Shown here: piece by piece, positions 18,192-27,046 of the stretch
Layout of the letters: each line of letters opens with the position of its first letter
How positions within the stretch are numbered: position 1 is the first letter of the stretch
NCBI RefSeq assembly: GCF_038069655.2
Contig: NZ_CP150951.2
Coordinates: 2,134,001-2,198,000, forward strand
DNA length: 64,000 nt
Origin: Yoonia sp. BS5-3
GTDB lineage: Bacteria > Pseudomonadota > Alphaproteobacteria > Rhodobacterales > Rhodobacteraceae
Reading direction: 5' to 3'
The notes under the pieces: model-generated
Database searches by the model: none
What the model saw: only the letters and a program-made list of their open reading frames with translations
What the model was told of the DNA's origin: nothing
Position numbers and translations under genes: made by a program

Positions 18192-18698
18192 ATGCAAAGA
18201 ACAACAACAGCAATCGCCGGCGCAATCGCAACTGTACTGGCCCTTTCCGTCGCATTGCCAGTGATGGCGCAATCCGCAGATGACCAGGGCGCACGCGAAG
18301 ATCGGCGCGGTCAAAGCGAACAAGGTCACGGCCAACGCCGTGACAGACAGCGCCTGGCCGAATTCCTTGAGCTGTATGACACCAACGCCGATGGCGATAT
18401 CACACAAGAAGAGGTGGACGCCGTCCGCGCGGCACGGCTCGCTGAGTTTGACGCCGATCAAGACGGGCAGCTGAGCCTTTCGGAATACGAAGCGCTGTGG
18501 CTGAATGCGATGCGCGAACGCATGGTCGACCGGTTCCAATCCCATGATGATGATGGTGATGGCTTGGTAACCGTGGATGAGTTTGGCGAAAATTTCGCAA
18601 ATCTCGTTGAGCGGGCAGACCGGAACGATGACGGCGTGCTGAACGCTGATGATCAGCGCCGCCCCGGCGGCGCGCGCCCAGATACTGAAACCGAATAA
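18192..18698 (+). CDS. Secreted EF-hand calcium-binding protein
   Basis: 168 aa from the ATG at 18192, seven bases after AGGAG (an ATG two codons earlier is too close to it). Signal peptide with cleavage near PVMA-QS. Four 12-residue EF loops at 63-74, 87-98, 119-130 and 143-154, each with the D-x-[DN]-x-DG pattern. Between the signal and the first loop is a charged Arg/Gln-rich linker. Likely a periplasmic or outer-surface calcium binder; role unknown. Confidence 0.85.
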   Translation: MQRTTTAIAGAIATVLALSVALPVMAQSADDQGAREDRRGQSEQGHGQRRDRQRLAEFLELYDTNADGDITQEEVDAVRAARLAEFDADQDGQLSLSEYEALWLNAMRERMVDRFQSHDDDGDGLVTVDEFGENFANLVERADRNDDGVLNADDQRRPGGARPDTETE

Positions 18699-18768
18699 CA
18701 ATATAATCGGTTTTCAGTGCATTCTGTCATAGCCGTGTCGCCGGGATGCAGGACCTCTCTCCAGCGTT

Positions 18769-18854
18769 TCGATTTTAACTTGAAACTTCATGCATCACAA
18801 ATCGCATTCGACCGTCAGGGAGAGACAGCGAATTGTGATTCAAGTGTAAATCGA
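18769..18854. repeat. Long imperfect inverted repeat
   Basis: Arms 18769-18784 and 18839-18854 match at 14 of 16 positions. A further 6 bp (18795-18800 with 18833-18838) extends the stem past a 10-nt bulge. It lies in the gap between the EF-hand and Hint genes, about 55 bases before a terminator, and may be a structured RNA or a small mobile remnant. Confidence 0.5.
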
Positions 18855-18909
18855 ATTGCTCTTGTGCTGCATCGGGCGATCATGCCGCGGCAATGATTGG
18901 CAGAATGTA

Positions 18910-18955
18910 ATCACCCACCCTGTCACGTCCCTGCAGGGTGGGTGATGCTTTTCTT
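18910..18955 (+). terminator. Rho-independent terminator
   Basis: A 13-bp stem (18910-18922 with 18934-18946) followed by TGCTTTTCTTAATTT. Oriented for the plus strand, 210 bases after the EF-hand gene, so the transcript would have a long 3' region carrying the inverted repeat above, or the terminator serves an unrecognised small RNA. Confidence 0.7.
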
Positions 18956-18981
18956 AATTTAACGGGAAAGAGCGGGCAGCG

Positions 18982-20115
18982 TTATCCGGTGAAAAGCTCA
19001 AGCAACGGTTTGTTATTGCGGAGATGCCGGTCCACCAACTGCCTTTGCATTTTGCCCGATGGGATCAGACAGGCATGGGGCCTTGTCAGCGCCTGATCGG
19101 CCAATTGCGGAAAAATCGCAAACAGCTCCGCACGCGCGGCAGCAGGCAGACTTTTCAACCCTTCTGGCCCGGCAAACAGGCTCTCGGTTGGGGTGCCTTC
19201 CGCAAACAGCACCTCGTGATCATCCAGCAAGATGTGAAAATAGGTGATGCTATCGACCTCTTCATCGATATAGATGCCGGGCAGCGCGGTCAGCTTGATT
19301 GCCGCGATCAAGACATCCGTTTCACCGAACATACGCGCCGCCACCTTTGATGAGACCAGCACACGATGCTGGCGGGACACCAAAAGGTCACGCTCTGGCA
19401 GCCCGTGGCCCAAAGCCCCTGCGGTGATCCGCACTGGATAAAGATGGGGCTGACAGCCAAGGGTTCCGGCCGAAAATCGCCTTGATCCAAGCCAGCGAAT
19501 TGGTTTGTCCGTCCCATCGCGGGTGCAGATCAGATCACCCTCACGCAGGGCCTCAACCGGTTGCGGGCCCGATGGCGTCAGGATCAATGTGCCACCTGCG
19601 AAACAAACGATGTCAAAGACGGTATCATCCAGCCCGATTTCGACACCGTCGAAATTACCGGGGGATTGACCGCTTGAACCGACAGCACCAAGCGAGGTGA
19701 TCGGAATATTGAACACGATCTGCCCGACACTGCCGTCCCGGAACTGGCCGCCGGAAATTGTACCATCGGGATTGATCGTGTGGGTGGATGTGGTGCCGAC
19801 ATTTGCAAAAGACGCATCGCCGCTTGCAATCATATCGGCCAGATCGACGACCACACCGTCAATGATGACGTTGTAAAACTCATCAACATCGCTGCCCTGA
19901 AAAGTCACGGATGCGCCGATCACAGGTTGATCAAACGTGACCAGAACCGTGTCTTGGCCCTGCGCGCCGATCTTGGCGGAATTGTCTCCGTGAAAGGCCT
20001 GATTGATGGTCTGCGCACCGTCAGTGACGGTATAGCCAACGCTCTGCCCGTCGCCATCGGTCAACGTGCCGGTGGCGCCTTGTGTGTAGTCATCAATTAC
20101 GTCGACAAACGCCAT
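18982..20115 (-). CDS. Hint (hedgehog/intein) domain-containing protein
   Basis: 377 aa. The N-terminal ~165 residues are Gly/Asp/Thr-rich and beta-like. A Hint_2 domain starts at Cys171 (CFAGGTLILTPSGPQPVEAL) and contains LVSRQHRVLVSS. Such proteins are frequent in Rhodobacterales and may undergo Hint-type autocleavage; no extein or C-terminal His-Asn is seen, so it is not a classical intein. No signal peptide is visible; export by a type I system is possible but no partner is near. Confidence 0.82.
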   Translation of the reverse strand: MAFVDVIDDYTQGATGTLTDGDGQSVGYTVTDGAQTINQAFHGDNSAKIGAQGQDTVLVTFDQPVIGASVTFQGSDVDEFYNVIIDGVVVDLADMIASGDASFANVGTTSTHTINPDGTISGGQFRDGSVGQIVFNIPITSLGAVGSSGQSPGNFDGVEIGLDDTVFDIVCFAGGTLILTPSGPQPVEALREGDLICTRDGTDKPIRWLGSRRFSAGTLGCQPHLYPVRITAGALGHGLPERDLLVSRQHRVLVSSKVAARMFGETDVLIAAIKLTALPGIYIDEEVDSITYFHILLDDHEVLFAEGTPTESLFAGPEGLKSLPAAARAELFAIFPQLADQALTRPHACLIPSGKMQRQLVDRHLRNNKPLLELFTG

Positions 20116-20216
20116 CTTCGCTGCAAACCCGTCTTTCTTATGTAGGGTTTATATAGAAGAACGAAAAAAGGATAACATACCTAAAAGATAGGAATGTCTC
20201 TGGGTGGGGCGGGGCT

Positions 20217-20235
20217 GTACATACGGCGTATGTAC
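20217..20235. promoter_or_regulatory. Perfect GTAC-ended palindrome
   Basis: Two 9-bp arms (GTACATACG and its complement) around one base, with a further CTGTAC eleven bases on. It lies about 100 bases upstream of the Hint gene, so it could be an operator. Related GTAC-rich palindromes occur at 42228 and 50241. Confidence 0.4.
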
Positions 20236-20261
20236 GCATTCTGTACGGTATCTTGCAGCCG

Positions 20262-20582
20262 TCAATCCAGCTCTTTGGCCAAAAACGCCTCAAACGCATC
20301 CAGATCCAAGGCTTCCATCTGGCCAAAGCCCTGCATCCAAACTGACGCCTCACGCAGCGCATCTGGTTCCAGCTTGCACCACTTCACACGGCCGCGTTTT
20401 TCCTGCGAAATCAGTCCGGCTGCAGTCAAAACGCCCAAATGTTTAGAGATCGCGGCAAGTGACATATCAAAGGGTTCAGCCACATCCGTTACCGCCATGT
20501 CATCTTCAAGAAGCATCGACAGAATCGCCCGGCGGGTCGGATCTGCAAGAGCTGCGAAAATGATATCAAGCGGTTGGCCCAT
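20262..20582 (-). CDS. ArsR-family winged-helix regulator
   Basis: 106 aa from MGQPLDIIFAALAD (an in-frame GTG three codons upstream is possible). The pattern ADPTRRAILSML, MSLAAISKHLGVL and KRGRVKWCKLEP is that of the non-metal ArsR branch often paired with a SRPBCC protein. No metal-binding cysteine pair. The only adjacent partner is the small gene upstream. Confidence 0.87.
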   Translation of the reverse strand: MGQPLDIIFAALADPTRRAILSMLLEDDMAVTDVAEPFDMSLAAISKHLGVLTAAGLISQEKRGRVKWCKLEPDALREASVWMQGFGQMEALDLDAFEAFLAKELD

Positions 20583-20624
20583 GACCTGCACTGCTAACAG
20601 TCCAGGCAGGTGCAGGCCAGCCTT

Positions 20625-20810
20625 TCATAACAATGGGTGATCTGCGCTTTCAGAGGGCCAGACAAAGCGCAGCCGGGCTAATTCTGCGACGGACAGGCCA
20701 ATATCCCGTGCCTGATGGTCACTGATTTGCTTTGAGAATCCCGCGTTAAACCGGGTTGGAAATTTGGCAAAGCGATCCCGTTTGCCCACGCGTGTGGTCA
20801 TTATTTTCAT
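20625..20810 (-). CDS. Small DUF1127-like protein
   Basis: 61 aa from an ATG with AGGA six bases upstream; earlier in-frame starts have no ribosome site. Basic N-terminus, then ISDHQARDIGLSVAELARL, which resembles the DUF1127 motif (D..L.DIGL). Divergent from a GcvA-like lysR gene and 42 bases before the ArsR gene. Confidence 0.55.
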   Translation of the reverse strand: MKIMTTRVGKRDRFAKFPTRFNAGFSKQISDHQARDIGLSVAELARLRFVWPSESADHPLL

Positions 20811-20920
20811 GGTCGTTCCTGACATGATTGATGTTTTGTGCCTCAAGGATGCGGCATCAGGTTTGAAACATCAAAGTGAATTTCTTGACATAACATGTGC
20901 AAAAAAGGCACGTTTTATCG

Positions 20921-21808
20921 ATGGTGCGTTCCCTTCCTCCACTGAACGCTTTGCGGGCCTTTGAGGCCGCAGGGCGCCATCAAAGCTTTAGCCGCGCAGC
21001 CGATGAGCTGGGTGTCAGTCACTCGGCTGTCAGCCGTCATGTGCGCGGGCTCGAAGACCGATTGGGCGCGCAGCTTTTCCGCGATCTGCCGCGCGGGGTC
21101 GAATTGACCCAAGCAGGCGCGCGTTATCTGGCCACGCTCACCCCCGCCTTTGATCGGATCGCGGAGGCGTCTGAAATGTTCGACCCGCAGCCCGCCGGGC
21201 AGGTCACCGTGGATGCCGAGCCTCTTTTCGCCGCCAAATGGTTGATCCCCCGCTTGAGCGATTTTTACACGCGTTTTCCTGACGTTGAACTACGCCTGAA
21301 GGGCAGTAACGCCCTTGCGGATATCGATAGATATGAGGCTGATCTTGCGATCCGCTTCCTCCATGCCGGCCCTGCAGCCCAAAGCGGACCGATGATCAGT
21401 AATCAGCCACTATATCCCTTTGCGGCGCCATCTTTGGTGCCAGAGGCAATATCGGCCGAGGCATTGCTGAAATTGCCGCGCCTGCGGGACAGGCGCGAAG
21501 ATACATGGCAACATTGGGCCGCGTTGGCGGGATTGCCATTGCCTGAAACGGCGGACGGCGCATGGCGGATGCCCGTCGCCATGGCCTATGAGGCCGCATT
21601 AGCCGGACATGCTGTGCTGCTTGTCTCAAGTGAGGTGACCGCAGATGATGTTGCCGCCGGACGATTGGTGCAATGCTCTGACATTGGGTTTCGGATGGGC
21701 AGTTATCACTTTGTGCTGGGCGAAGGGGTGACGCGGCGCAGCGCGGTGCGGCTTTTTCGCGATTGGTTGCTGGATCAAAGCGCCGGGCTGCGGTCAGATT
21801 TGGGATAG
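20921..21808 (+). CDS. LysR family regulator (GcvA-like)
   Basis: 295 aa from MVRSLPPLNALRAFEAAGRH, the canonical start of GcvA-type regulators. HTH about residues 18-40 (SFSRAADELGVSHSAVSRHV) and an effector domain with KWLIPRLSDFYTRFPDVEL. Divergent from the DUF1127-like gene, a common arrangement for this subgroup. The target is not known. Confidence 0.88.
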   Translation: MVRSLPPLNALRAFEAAGRHQSFSRAADELGVSHSAVSRHVRGLEDRLGAQLFRDLPRGVELTQAGARYLATLTPAFDRIAEASEMFDPQPAGQVTVDAEPLFAAKWLIPRLSDFYTRFPDVELRLKGSNALADIDRYEADLAIRFLHAGPAAQSGPMISNQPLYPFAAPSLVPEAISAEALLKLPRLRDRREDTWQHWAALAGLPLPETADGAWRMPVAMAYEAALAGHAVLLVSSEVTADDVAAGRLVQCSDIGFRMGSYHFVLGEGVTRRSAVRLFRDWLLDQSAGLRSDLG

Positions 21809-21927
21809 TCAACCGCTAAGTTGAATATCCCAAAGCCCCTATTGGACGCTGTCTGCGGGTCAGGCAGGGTCACCGATAGAGTTTATTATTCCGATAAATC
21901 AAATACTTATACGGGCGACTCTGTTGC

Positions 21928-21956
21928 TTGACTCTGATCGGGGGCGCACCTAGACA
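21928..21956 (+). promoter_or_regulatory. Probable F0 ATP synthase operon promoter
   Basis: TTGACT (21928-21933) and TAGACA (21951-21956) at 17-base spacing, about 30 bases before atpI. Confidence 0.6.
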
Positions 21957-21986
21957 ACCTTTAACCTTCCGAGGGGCTGAAAACCG

Positions 21987-22325
21987 ATGTCCGACCCGCA
22001 AGATGCTGACCGCCTCAAGGCGCTTGAAGCAAAAATCGCGGCGCTCAAAGCACCGGCTGACGACAAAAGCCATTCGGAGGAACATTATTCGCAAGCGCAG
22101 CTTGCCTGGCGAATGGTGATAGAGCTTGTTTCCGGTCTTGGGATCGGATTTGGCATCGGATACGGGCTGGATACCGTTTTTGGAACCCAGCCTTTCTTGA
22201 TGGTGCTTTTCATATTCTTGGGCCTCGCGGCGGGTGTTCTCACCATGGTGCGGTCGGCCAAGGAAGTGCAGGAAAAACAACTGGCCGCAGCCAGTGAAGA
22301 CGAGGGTGACGCACGTGGCGACTGA
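21987..22325 (+). CDS. atpI: ATP synthase assembly protein AtpI
   Basis: 112 aa. Charged N-terminus, then [23 protein letters not shown] and a second membrane helix [19 protein letters not shown]. AtpI helps assemble the c-ring. First gene of the F0 cluster; its end overlaps the atpB start. Confidence 0.92.
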   Translation: MSDPQDADRLKALEAKIAALKAPADDKSHSEEHYSQAQLAWRMVIELVSGLGIGFGIGYGLDTVFGTQPFLMVLFIFLGLAAGVLTMVRSAKEVQEKQLAAASEDEGDARGD

Positions 22326-23073
22326 AACTGACGCACATTCCGAAGGTGGTCTGGTATTTCATCCGCTGGACCAGTTTATCGTCAAGCCGCTTTTCGGCGA
22401 TGGCGCAGTGCACTGGTACACGGTCACGAACGTAACGCTGTGGATGGCCGTAGCGCTGCTGGCGATCGTTGGTGTCTTTGTGCTGGGCAGCCGGGGCCGC
22501 GCTGTCGTCCCCACGCGCATCCAATCCATTGGTGAGCTGATCTACGGTTTTGTTTACAAGATGGTTGAAGATGTTGCAGGCAAAGATGGGGTCAAGTTTT
22601 TCCCATACATCATGACGCTGTTCCTGTTCATCTTGTTCGCCAATTACTTGGCCTTGATCCCGCAATCCTATTCGGCGACATCAATGATTGCCGTAACAGC
22701 GGTGCTTGGTTTTGGTGTCTTCATCGCGATCACCGTTCTGGGCTTTGTCCTACATGGCACCGCGTTTCTGGGTCTGTTCTGGATGAAGGACGCACCAGCA
22801 TTCTTGCGGCCGGTCATTGCCATTATCGAGTTGATCTCTTACTTCGTGCGCCCCGTCAGCCATTCGATCCGTTTGGCCGGTAACATTACCGCAGGCCACG
22901 TTGTTCTGAAGGTTTTTGCAGGCTTTGCGCAGGTCGCGTTGGTCAGCCCATTTGCCATCTTGGGCATCGTCGCAATCTACGGTCTTGAGGTGCTGGTTGC
23001 CGGTATCCAGGCCTACGTCTTTACCATCTTGTTGTGCGTCTATCTGAAAGATGCATTGCACCCCGCTCACTAA
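22315..23073 (+). CDS. atpB: F0F1 ATP synthase subunit a
   Basis: 252 aa from a GTG at 22315, overlapping atpI by 11 bases; AGGGTG-type ribosome site lies in atpI. Multi-pass membrane protein with essential Arg186 in [13 protein letters not shown] and the family block [10 protein letters not shown]. Forms the proton half-channels against the c-ring. Confidence 0.96.
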   Translation: MATETDAHSEGGLVFHPLDQFIVKPLFGDGAVHWYTVTNVTLWMAVALLAIVGVFVLGSRGRAVVPTRIQSIGELIYGFVYKMVEDVAGKDGVKFFPYIMTLFLFILFANYLALIPQSYSATSMIAVTAVLGFGVFIAITVLGFVLHGTAFLGLFWMKDAPAFLRPVIAIIELISYFVRPVSHSIRLAGNITAGHVVLKVFAGFAQVALVSPFAILGIVAIYGLEVLVAGIQAYVFTILLCVYLKDALHPAH

Positions 23074-23130
23074 AGGTTTGGTTGGGGCAAATCCCAATCT
23101 TCGTAACTTCCAATCGTAAGGAGATTTCTC

Positions 23131-23352
23131 ATGGAAGGTGATATCGCAACACTCGGCGCTGGTCTGGCTGCTATCGGTTCTGGTCTGGCTGCTATCGGTG
23201 TCGGCAACGTGGCTGGCAACTACCTGGCAGGGGCACTGCGCAACCCATCTGCTGCTGCGTCGCAGACTGCCAACCTGTTCATCGGTCTGGCATTTGCAGA
23301 AGCTCTGGGGATCTTCTCGTTCCTCGTCGCTCTGCTGCTGATGTTCATCTAA
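23131..23352 (+). CDS. atpE: F0F1 ATP synthase subunit c
   Basis: 73 aa hairpin: Gly/Ala-rich first helix, polar loop R37-N38-P39 and the proton-carrying Glu57 in [10 protein letters not shown]. The usual sodium-binding residues are not evident, so proton use is inferred. AAGGAG before the ATG. Confidence 0.97.
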   Translation: MEGDIATLGAGLAAIGSGLAAIGVGNVAGNYLAGALRNPSAAASQTANLFIGLAFAEALGIFSFLVALLLMFI

Positions 23353-23431
23353 GCATCAACACCCATATCCTTACGGCCGGTTGGCGCTGCATGTGCCAGC
23401 CGGTAAACTTTCAAGGTATTCGGGGGCCATC

Positions 23432-23977
23432 ATGGCAACAGAAACAACAGAAGCCGCAGGAGCATGCGTCGACGCCGGGGGCAGCGCCCTTGGGATGCCG
23501 CAACTTTGTGCGGATTGGATGTCCAACCAGGTTTTCTGGCTGGTGGTCACGCTTGTCGCGATCTTTTTCGTGATGACACGTATTGCATTGCCGCGCATTG
23601 GGGCTGTGCTTGCGGAACGGTCTGGTACGATCACGAATGATCTGGCCGCAGCCGAAGAGCTGAAGAACAAAGCGACAGAAGCCGAAGCTGCCTATGAAAA
23701 GGCCCTGGTGGATGCGCGCGCCGAAGCGGCCAAGATCGTCGCTGAAGCGAAAGCCGAAATTCAGGCGGAATTGGATGTCGAGCTGCAGAAGGCCGACGCC
23801 GAGATTGCCGCCAAGACAGCCGAAAGCGAAGCGGCGATTGCCGAAATTCGCGATGGTGCTGTGAAAAGCGTGACAGCCGTCGCCAAGGACACCGCCAAAG
23901 CACTGGTGGCGTCGATGGGCGGTACGGCAGATGCGAAAACCATCACCGCTGCGGTGAATGCACGGATGAAAGGCTAG
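23432..23977 (+). CDS. F0F1 ATP synthase subunit b'
   Basis: 181 aa from [10 protein letters not shown]. One membrane helix ([19 protein letters not shown]) then a long Ala/Glu/Lys coiled coil. The b' paralogue pairs with b as a heterodimeric peripheral stalk in photosynthetic and related alphaproteobacteria. Three bases before atpF. Confidence 0.93.
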   Translation: MATETTEAAGACVDAGGSALGMPQLCADWMSNQVFWLVVTLVAIFFVMTRIALPRIGAVLAERSGTITNDLAAAEELKNKATEAEAAYEKALVDARAEAAKIVAEAKAEIQAELDVELQKADAEIAAKTAESEAAIAEIRDGAVKSVTAVAKDTAKALVASMGGTADAKTITAAVNARMKG

Positions 23978-23980
23978 ACC

Positions 23981-24541
23981 ATGAGACTGACACTTACAGC
24001 GCTCATTGCCCTGGCTGCTTCCCCTGCATTCGCAGCTGGCGACAAACCTTTCTTTTCGCTGGGCAATACTGACTTTGTCGTCTGGATCGCCTTCATCATC
24101 TTCGTTGGCATCCTGATTTACTTTAAGGTGCCCAGCCAAGTTGGTGGCTTGCTTGACAAACGTGCCGAGAGCATCCGGTCTGAGCTGGACGAAGCCAAGG
24201 CGCTGCGCGAAGAGGCGCAGTCTTTGCTGGCCTCTTACGAGCGCAAGCAAAAAGAAGTCCAAGAGCAGGCCGCCCGTATCGTTGCATCTGCTAAGGAAGA
24301 GGCGACAAATGCCGCCGCTGCCGCCAAGGATGATATTGCTGCATCAATCACACGCCGTCTGGCTGCTGCGGAAGAGCAGATTACCAGCGCGCAAGCCTCT
24401 GCTGTGAAAGAGGTGCGTGATCAGGCGATCACAGTTGCTGTTGGTGCTGCCAAAGACGTGATGGCCAAGCAGATGGATGCGAAATCGGCCGGTGCGTTGA
24501 TTGACGAATCCATTGCAACCGTCGGCGAGCGTTTGCACTAA
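23981..24541 (+). CDS. atpF: F0F1 ATP synthase subunit b
   Basis: 186 aa. Short cleavable-looking N-terminus (LAASPAFAAG), membrane helix FVVWIAFIIFVGILIYF and an extended coiled coil. Last gene of the F0 operon. The F1 genes are elsewhere, as usual in this order. Confidence 0.95.
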   Translation: MRLTLTALIALAASPAFAAGDKPFFSLGNTDFVVWIAFIIFVGILIYFKVPSQVGGLLDKRAESIRSELDEAKALREEAQSLLASYERKQKEVQEQAARIVASAKEEATNAAAAAKDDIAASITRRLAAAEEQITSAQASAVKEVRDQAITVAVGAAKDVMAKQMDAKSAGALIDESIATVGERLH

Positions 24542-24562
24542 AACGCCCATGACACGATTTTC

Positions 24563-24598
24563 AAAAGCCCGGATGATCTGTTCATCCGGGCTTTTTTA
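24563..24598 (+). terminator. Rho-independent terminator of the F0 operon
   Basis: A perfect 14-bp stem (24563-24576 with 24582-24595), 5-nt loop and a run of T, 21 bases after atpF. Confidence 0.93.
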
Positions 24599-24656
24599 TT
24601 GACAGGGCGGGCCTGCATTGGAAGGTTTGTCACCGGGGCCGAGCGGGAGAGTTCAC

Positions 24657-25397
24657 ATGCCCAGCCTACGGCTGGCGCTGCGTATGATGCTGGTTTATTT
24701 TGCTGTCATCGCACTTGCCACTACCTATCGCTTTGTCTTGAACGATCCGCCAGGCGACACAATGGCGATGCTGCGCGGTCTGCTGCCCGTGCAGCTATTT
24801 ATGGCCGCCTTTCTCGTCTTCGTTGTGACGCGTTTTGCCGGTTGGGCGATAGTTGGATTTGGGCCGCTGCAATGGCCGGTCCTGCTCTGGCTGTGCCCTT
24901 CTGTGTTTCTCATGGTGATGATGCTGTGGGGCTTGGACCTGGCGCAGATTTATGCGCAGGTTGGTCCTGGCCTGTGGCTGCTGGTTCTGGTTCCGTTTCT
25001 GATCGGGTTCAGTGAAGAGCTGATGTTTCGTGGGCTGTTGCTACGCGGGGTCATGACGCGCCTACCGGCCGGTCAGGCGATGTTGCTAAGCGCTGTATGC
25101 TTTGCACTTTTGCACGGTTTCAACGGGATCGGTCTGCAGGCGGTTTGGCCGACAATCCAGAATATGGCCTTAGCATTCTGTGTTGGGTTTTTCCTGGCAC
25201 CGCTTGCGCTAAAGCTGGGTAACTTGTGGCCGGTGATCATCTGGCACGCAATCTGGGATCTTCTGGTGTTTTCCAGCCAGATCAGTGGCCTGGTCCATCC
25301 GGGCACGCTGTTTGCCATTCTGATCCAGGCGGTGCTGTGTATCTGGTTATGGGCCGATATGGCGCGGCAGGACAACGCCGTGCGGAACGTCGCCTAG
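24657..25397 (+). CDS. CPBP family intramembrane metalloprotease
   Basis: 246 aa from the ATG at 24657 behind GGGAGAG. About seven membrane helices. The three CPBP (Abi) motifs are present: SEELMFRGLLLRG, CFALLHGFNG and VIIWHAIWD, providing Glu-Glu and His ligands. Probably a membrane protease of CAAX-protease type. It converges with a GntR gene and touches its stop. Confidence 0.88.
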   Translation: MPSLRLALRMMLVYFAVIALATTYRFVLNDPPGDTMAMLRGLLPVQLFMAAFLVFVVTRFAGWAIVGFGPLQWPVLLWLCPSVFLMVMMLWGLDLAQIYAQVGPGLWLLVLVPFLIGFSEELMFRGLLLRGVMTRLPAGQAMLLSAVCFALLHGFNGIGLQAVWPTIQNMALAFCVGFFLAPLALKLGNLWPVIIWHAIWDLLVFSSQISGLVHPGTLFAILIQAVLCIWLWADMARQDNAVRNVA

Positions 25398-26165
25398 TTA
25401 GCGGCGCAGCTCATGTTCGAACCGTTTTTGGGCATAGGTTTCGTTCTGTTCGGATTTTTGATGATTTGACAGTGAAACCTCGACAAAGTTCAAATGCATC
25501 TCGACCGCGGCGCGGGCTGCTTCTGGGTCGCGCTGTTGCAGGGCGGTGTTGATCTGCCGGTGCTGGTCGAGCAACACGTCACGCGTGGTCCGTTGCTTGA
25601 ACATGATCGAACGGTTGTAAAACACACCTTCGCGCAGCAGCTCATACATTGAGCGCATCATGTGCAGCATGATGATATTATGGCTGGCCTCAATGATGGA
25701 CAGATGAAAATCGGCGTCCAGACCGGCCTCGGTCGCGGGATTGCGCTTTTGATGGGCCGCTTCCATCTTTTGAAAGATCGTGTCGATGACCTTCAGATCG
25801 GTATCGCTGCCCAGCTTTGCGGCACGCTCGGCGGCTAAACCCTCCATATCGCGGCGGAAGCTGATATAGTCGAAGACCGCTTCGTTATGCTCTGAAAACA
25901 GCGAAACCAGTGCCGGTGCAAAGGCCGAGCCCAGCACATCGGCTACATAGACCCCGGCACCCGCCTTAGAACTTAGCAAGCCGCGATTTTGCAGATCAGC
26001 CAGTGCTTCACGTAATGAGGGGCGTGAGACATCCATACGCTCGCTCAGCTCGCGCTCGGACGGGAGCCGCTCACCAGGCCGCAAAATGCCGCGCAGGATC
26101 AGACCTTCGATCTGGCGGATAACGCCATGCGACAGTTTTTCTTGCTGGACGGGTTCAAAGGGCAT
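25398..26165 (-). CDS. FadR/GntR-family regulator with FCD domain
   Basis: 255 aa. N-terminal GntR HTH (LRPGERLPSERELSERMDVS) and a helical FCD effector domain with the metal-ligand pattern DADFHLSIIEASHN and a later H. Resembles PdhR/LldR/GlcC-type regulators of organic acids. A matching operator lies just upstream of its start, indicating autoregulation. No catabolic genes are next to it, so the effector is unknown. Confidence 0.9.
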   Translation of the reverse strand: MPFEPVQQEKLSHGVIRQIEGLILRGILRPGERLPSERELSERMDVSRPSLREALADLQNRGLLSSKAGAGVYVADVLGSAFAPALVSLFSEHNEAVFDYISFRRDMEGLAAERAAKLGSDTDLKVIDTIFQKMEAAHQKRNPATEAGLDADFHLSIIEASHNIIMLHMMRSMYELLREGVFYNRSIMFKQRTTRDVLLDQHRQINTALQQRDPEAARAAVEMHLNFVEVSLSNHQKSEQNETYAQKRFEHELRR

Positions 26166-26182
26166 GGAAGGGGCAATCAGTC

Positions 26183-26205
26183 ATTGGTCAAATGATATGA
26201 CCAAT
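26183..26205. promoter_or_regulatory. FadR/PdhR-type operator upstream of the GntR gene
   Basis: ATTGGTCA-N7-TGACCAAT, a perfect 8-bp inverted repeat with the TTGGT/ACCAA core seen in PdhR, LldR and GlcC sites. It starts 18 bases before the gene, suitable for autorepression. Confidence 0.65.
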
Positions 26206-26272
26206 CCTGCCGGGCGACAATGAAAAAGGGGCCGCAATGCTGCGACCCCTTTCAAGACAGATCAAACCGGAA

Positions 26273-26935
26273 TTAGTTTGGTGTGATGATGATCTCAACC
26301 CGGCGGTTTGCCTGACGGCCAGAGGCTGTCTGGTTTGACGCAATCGGTTGGTTCTCACCGGCACCGATTGAGCGGACACGGCTAGGTGAAACACCGCCGC
26401 TGAACAGAACCGAAGAAACAGCCTGCGCGCGGCGCTGGGACAGATCCTGGTTATAGGCGGCCTCGCCTGTGCTATCGGTGTGGCCGATCACGTTGACGGT
26501 TGTGTCCGGATAATTGTTGAGCGAGCTTGCAACGATGCGCAATTCACGCTGCGATACGGACGAAACGGCTGTGCTGTCTGTCGCAAAGAGCAGGTCCTGG
26601 CTAAGGACAACTACCAGGTTGTCGCCGTTGTTGGAAACGCCCACATCGCTGCGCAGCTGGCGACGCAGTTCTTCGGCCTGACGGTCAAGGCTGTTGCCGA
26701 TGCCAGCGCCGACACCCGCGCCCAAAGCAGCACCGATCAGTGCGGCTTGGTTCCGCTCGCGGACGGTGCCGTCGTTATTTGTCAAAGCACCAACTGCGGC
26801 GCCGCCCAACGCGCCGATCAATGCGCCCTGCTGCGTATTCTCGTTTGCGTTAGGGCCCGTTGGGTCACATGCCGCTACAAGTGTCAGCGATGCCGCCGCA
26901 AGTACCAGGGGAAATCTTTTAATAGTCATGGTCAT
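26273..26935 (-). CDS. OmpA-family lipoprotein with glycine-zipper domain
   Basis: 220 aa from an ATG at 26935; an ATG two codons in (26929) has better spacing from GGA. Lipobox LTLVAAC, then a glycine-zipper segment (GALIGALGGAAVGALTN; GAALGAGVGAGIGN), then an OmpA C-terminal peptidoglycan-binding domain with the block NVIGHTDSTGEAAYNQDLS and NRRVEIIITPN. YiaD-like outer-membrane lipoprotein tied to the cell wall. Confidence 0.9.
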   Translation of the reverse strand: MTMTIKRFPLVLAAASLTLVAACDPTGPNANENTQQGALIGALGGAAVGALTNNDGTVRERNQAALIGAALGAGVGAGIGNSLDRQAEELRRQLRSDVGVSNNGDNLVVVLSQDLLFATDSTAVSSVSQRELRIVASSLNNYPDTTVNVIGHTDSTGEAAYNQDLSQRRAQAVSSVLFSGGVSPSRVRSIGAGENQPIASNQTASGRQANRRVEIIITPN

Positions 26936-27046
26936 GGTTCCATTTGATATGGGTGCGCAAACTGCGCGTTTTGGATAGCACAGCATATGCCTTGTTTGCC
27001 CATGATATCCAATAACGATAGAATGAATAGCAAGGTTTTGCCTACT

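Noticed and set aside
18982-20115. Intein
   Set aside because: A Hint fold is present but there is no host protein split around it and no C-terminal His-Asn junction.
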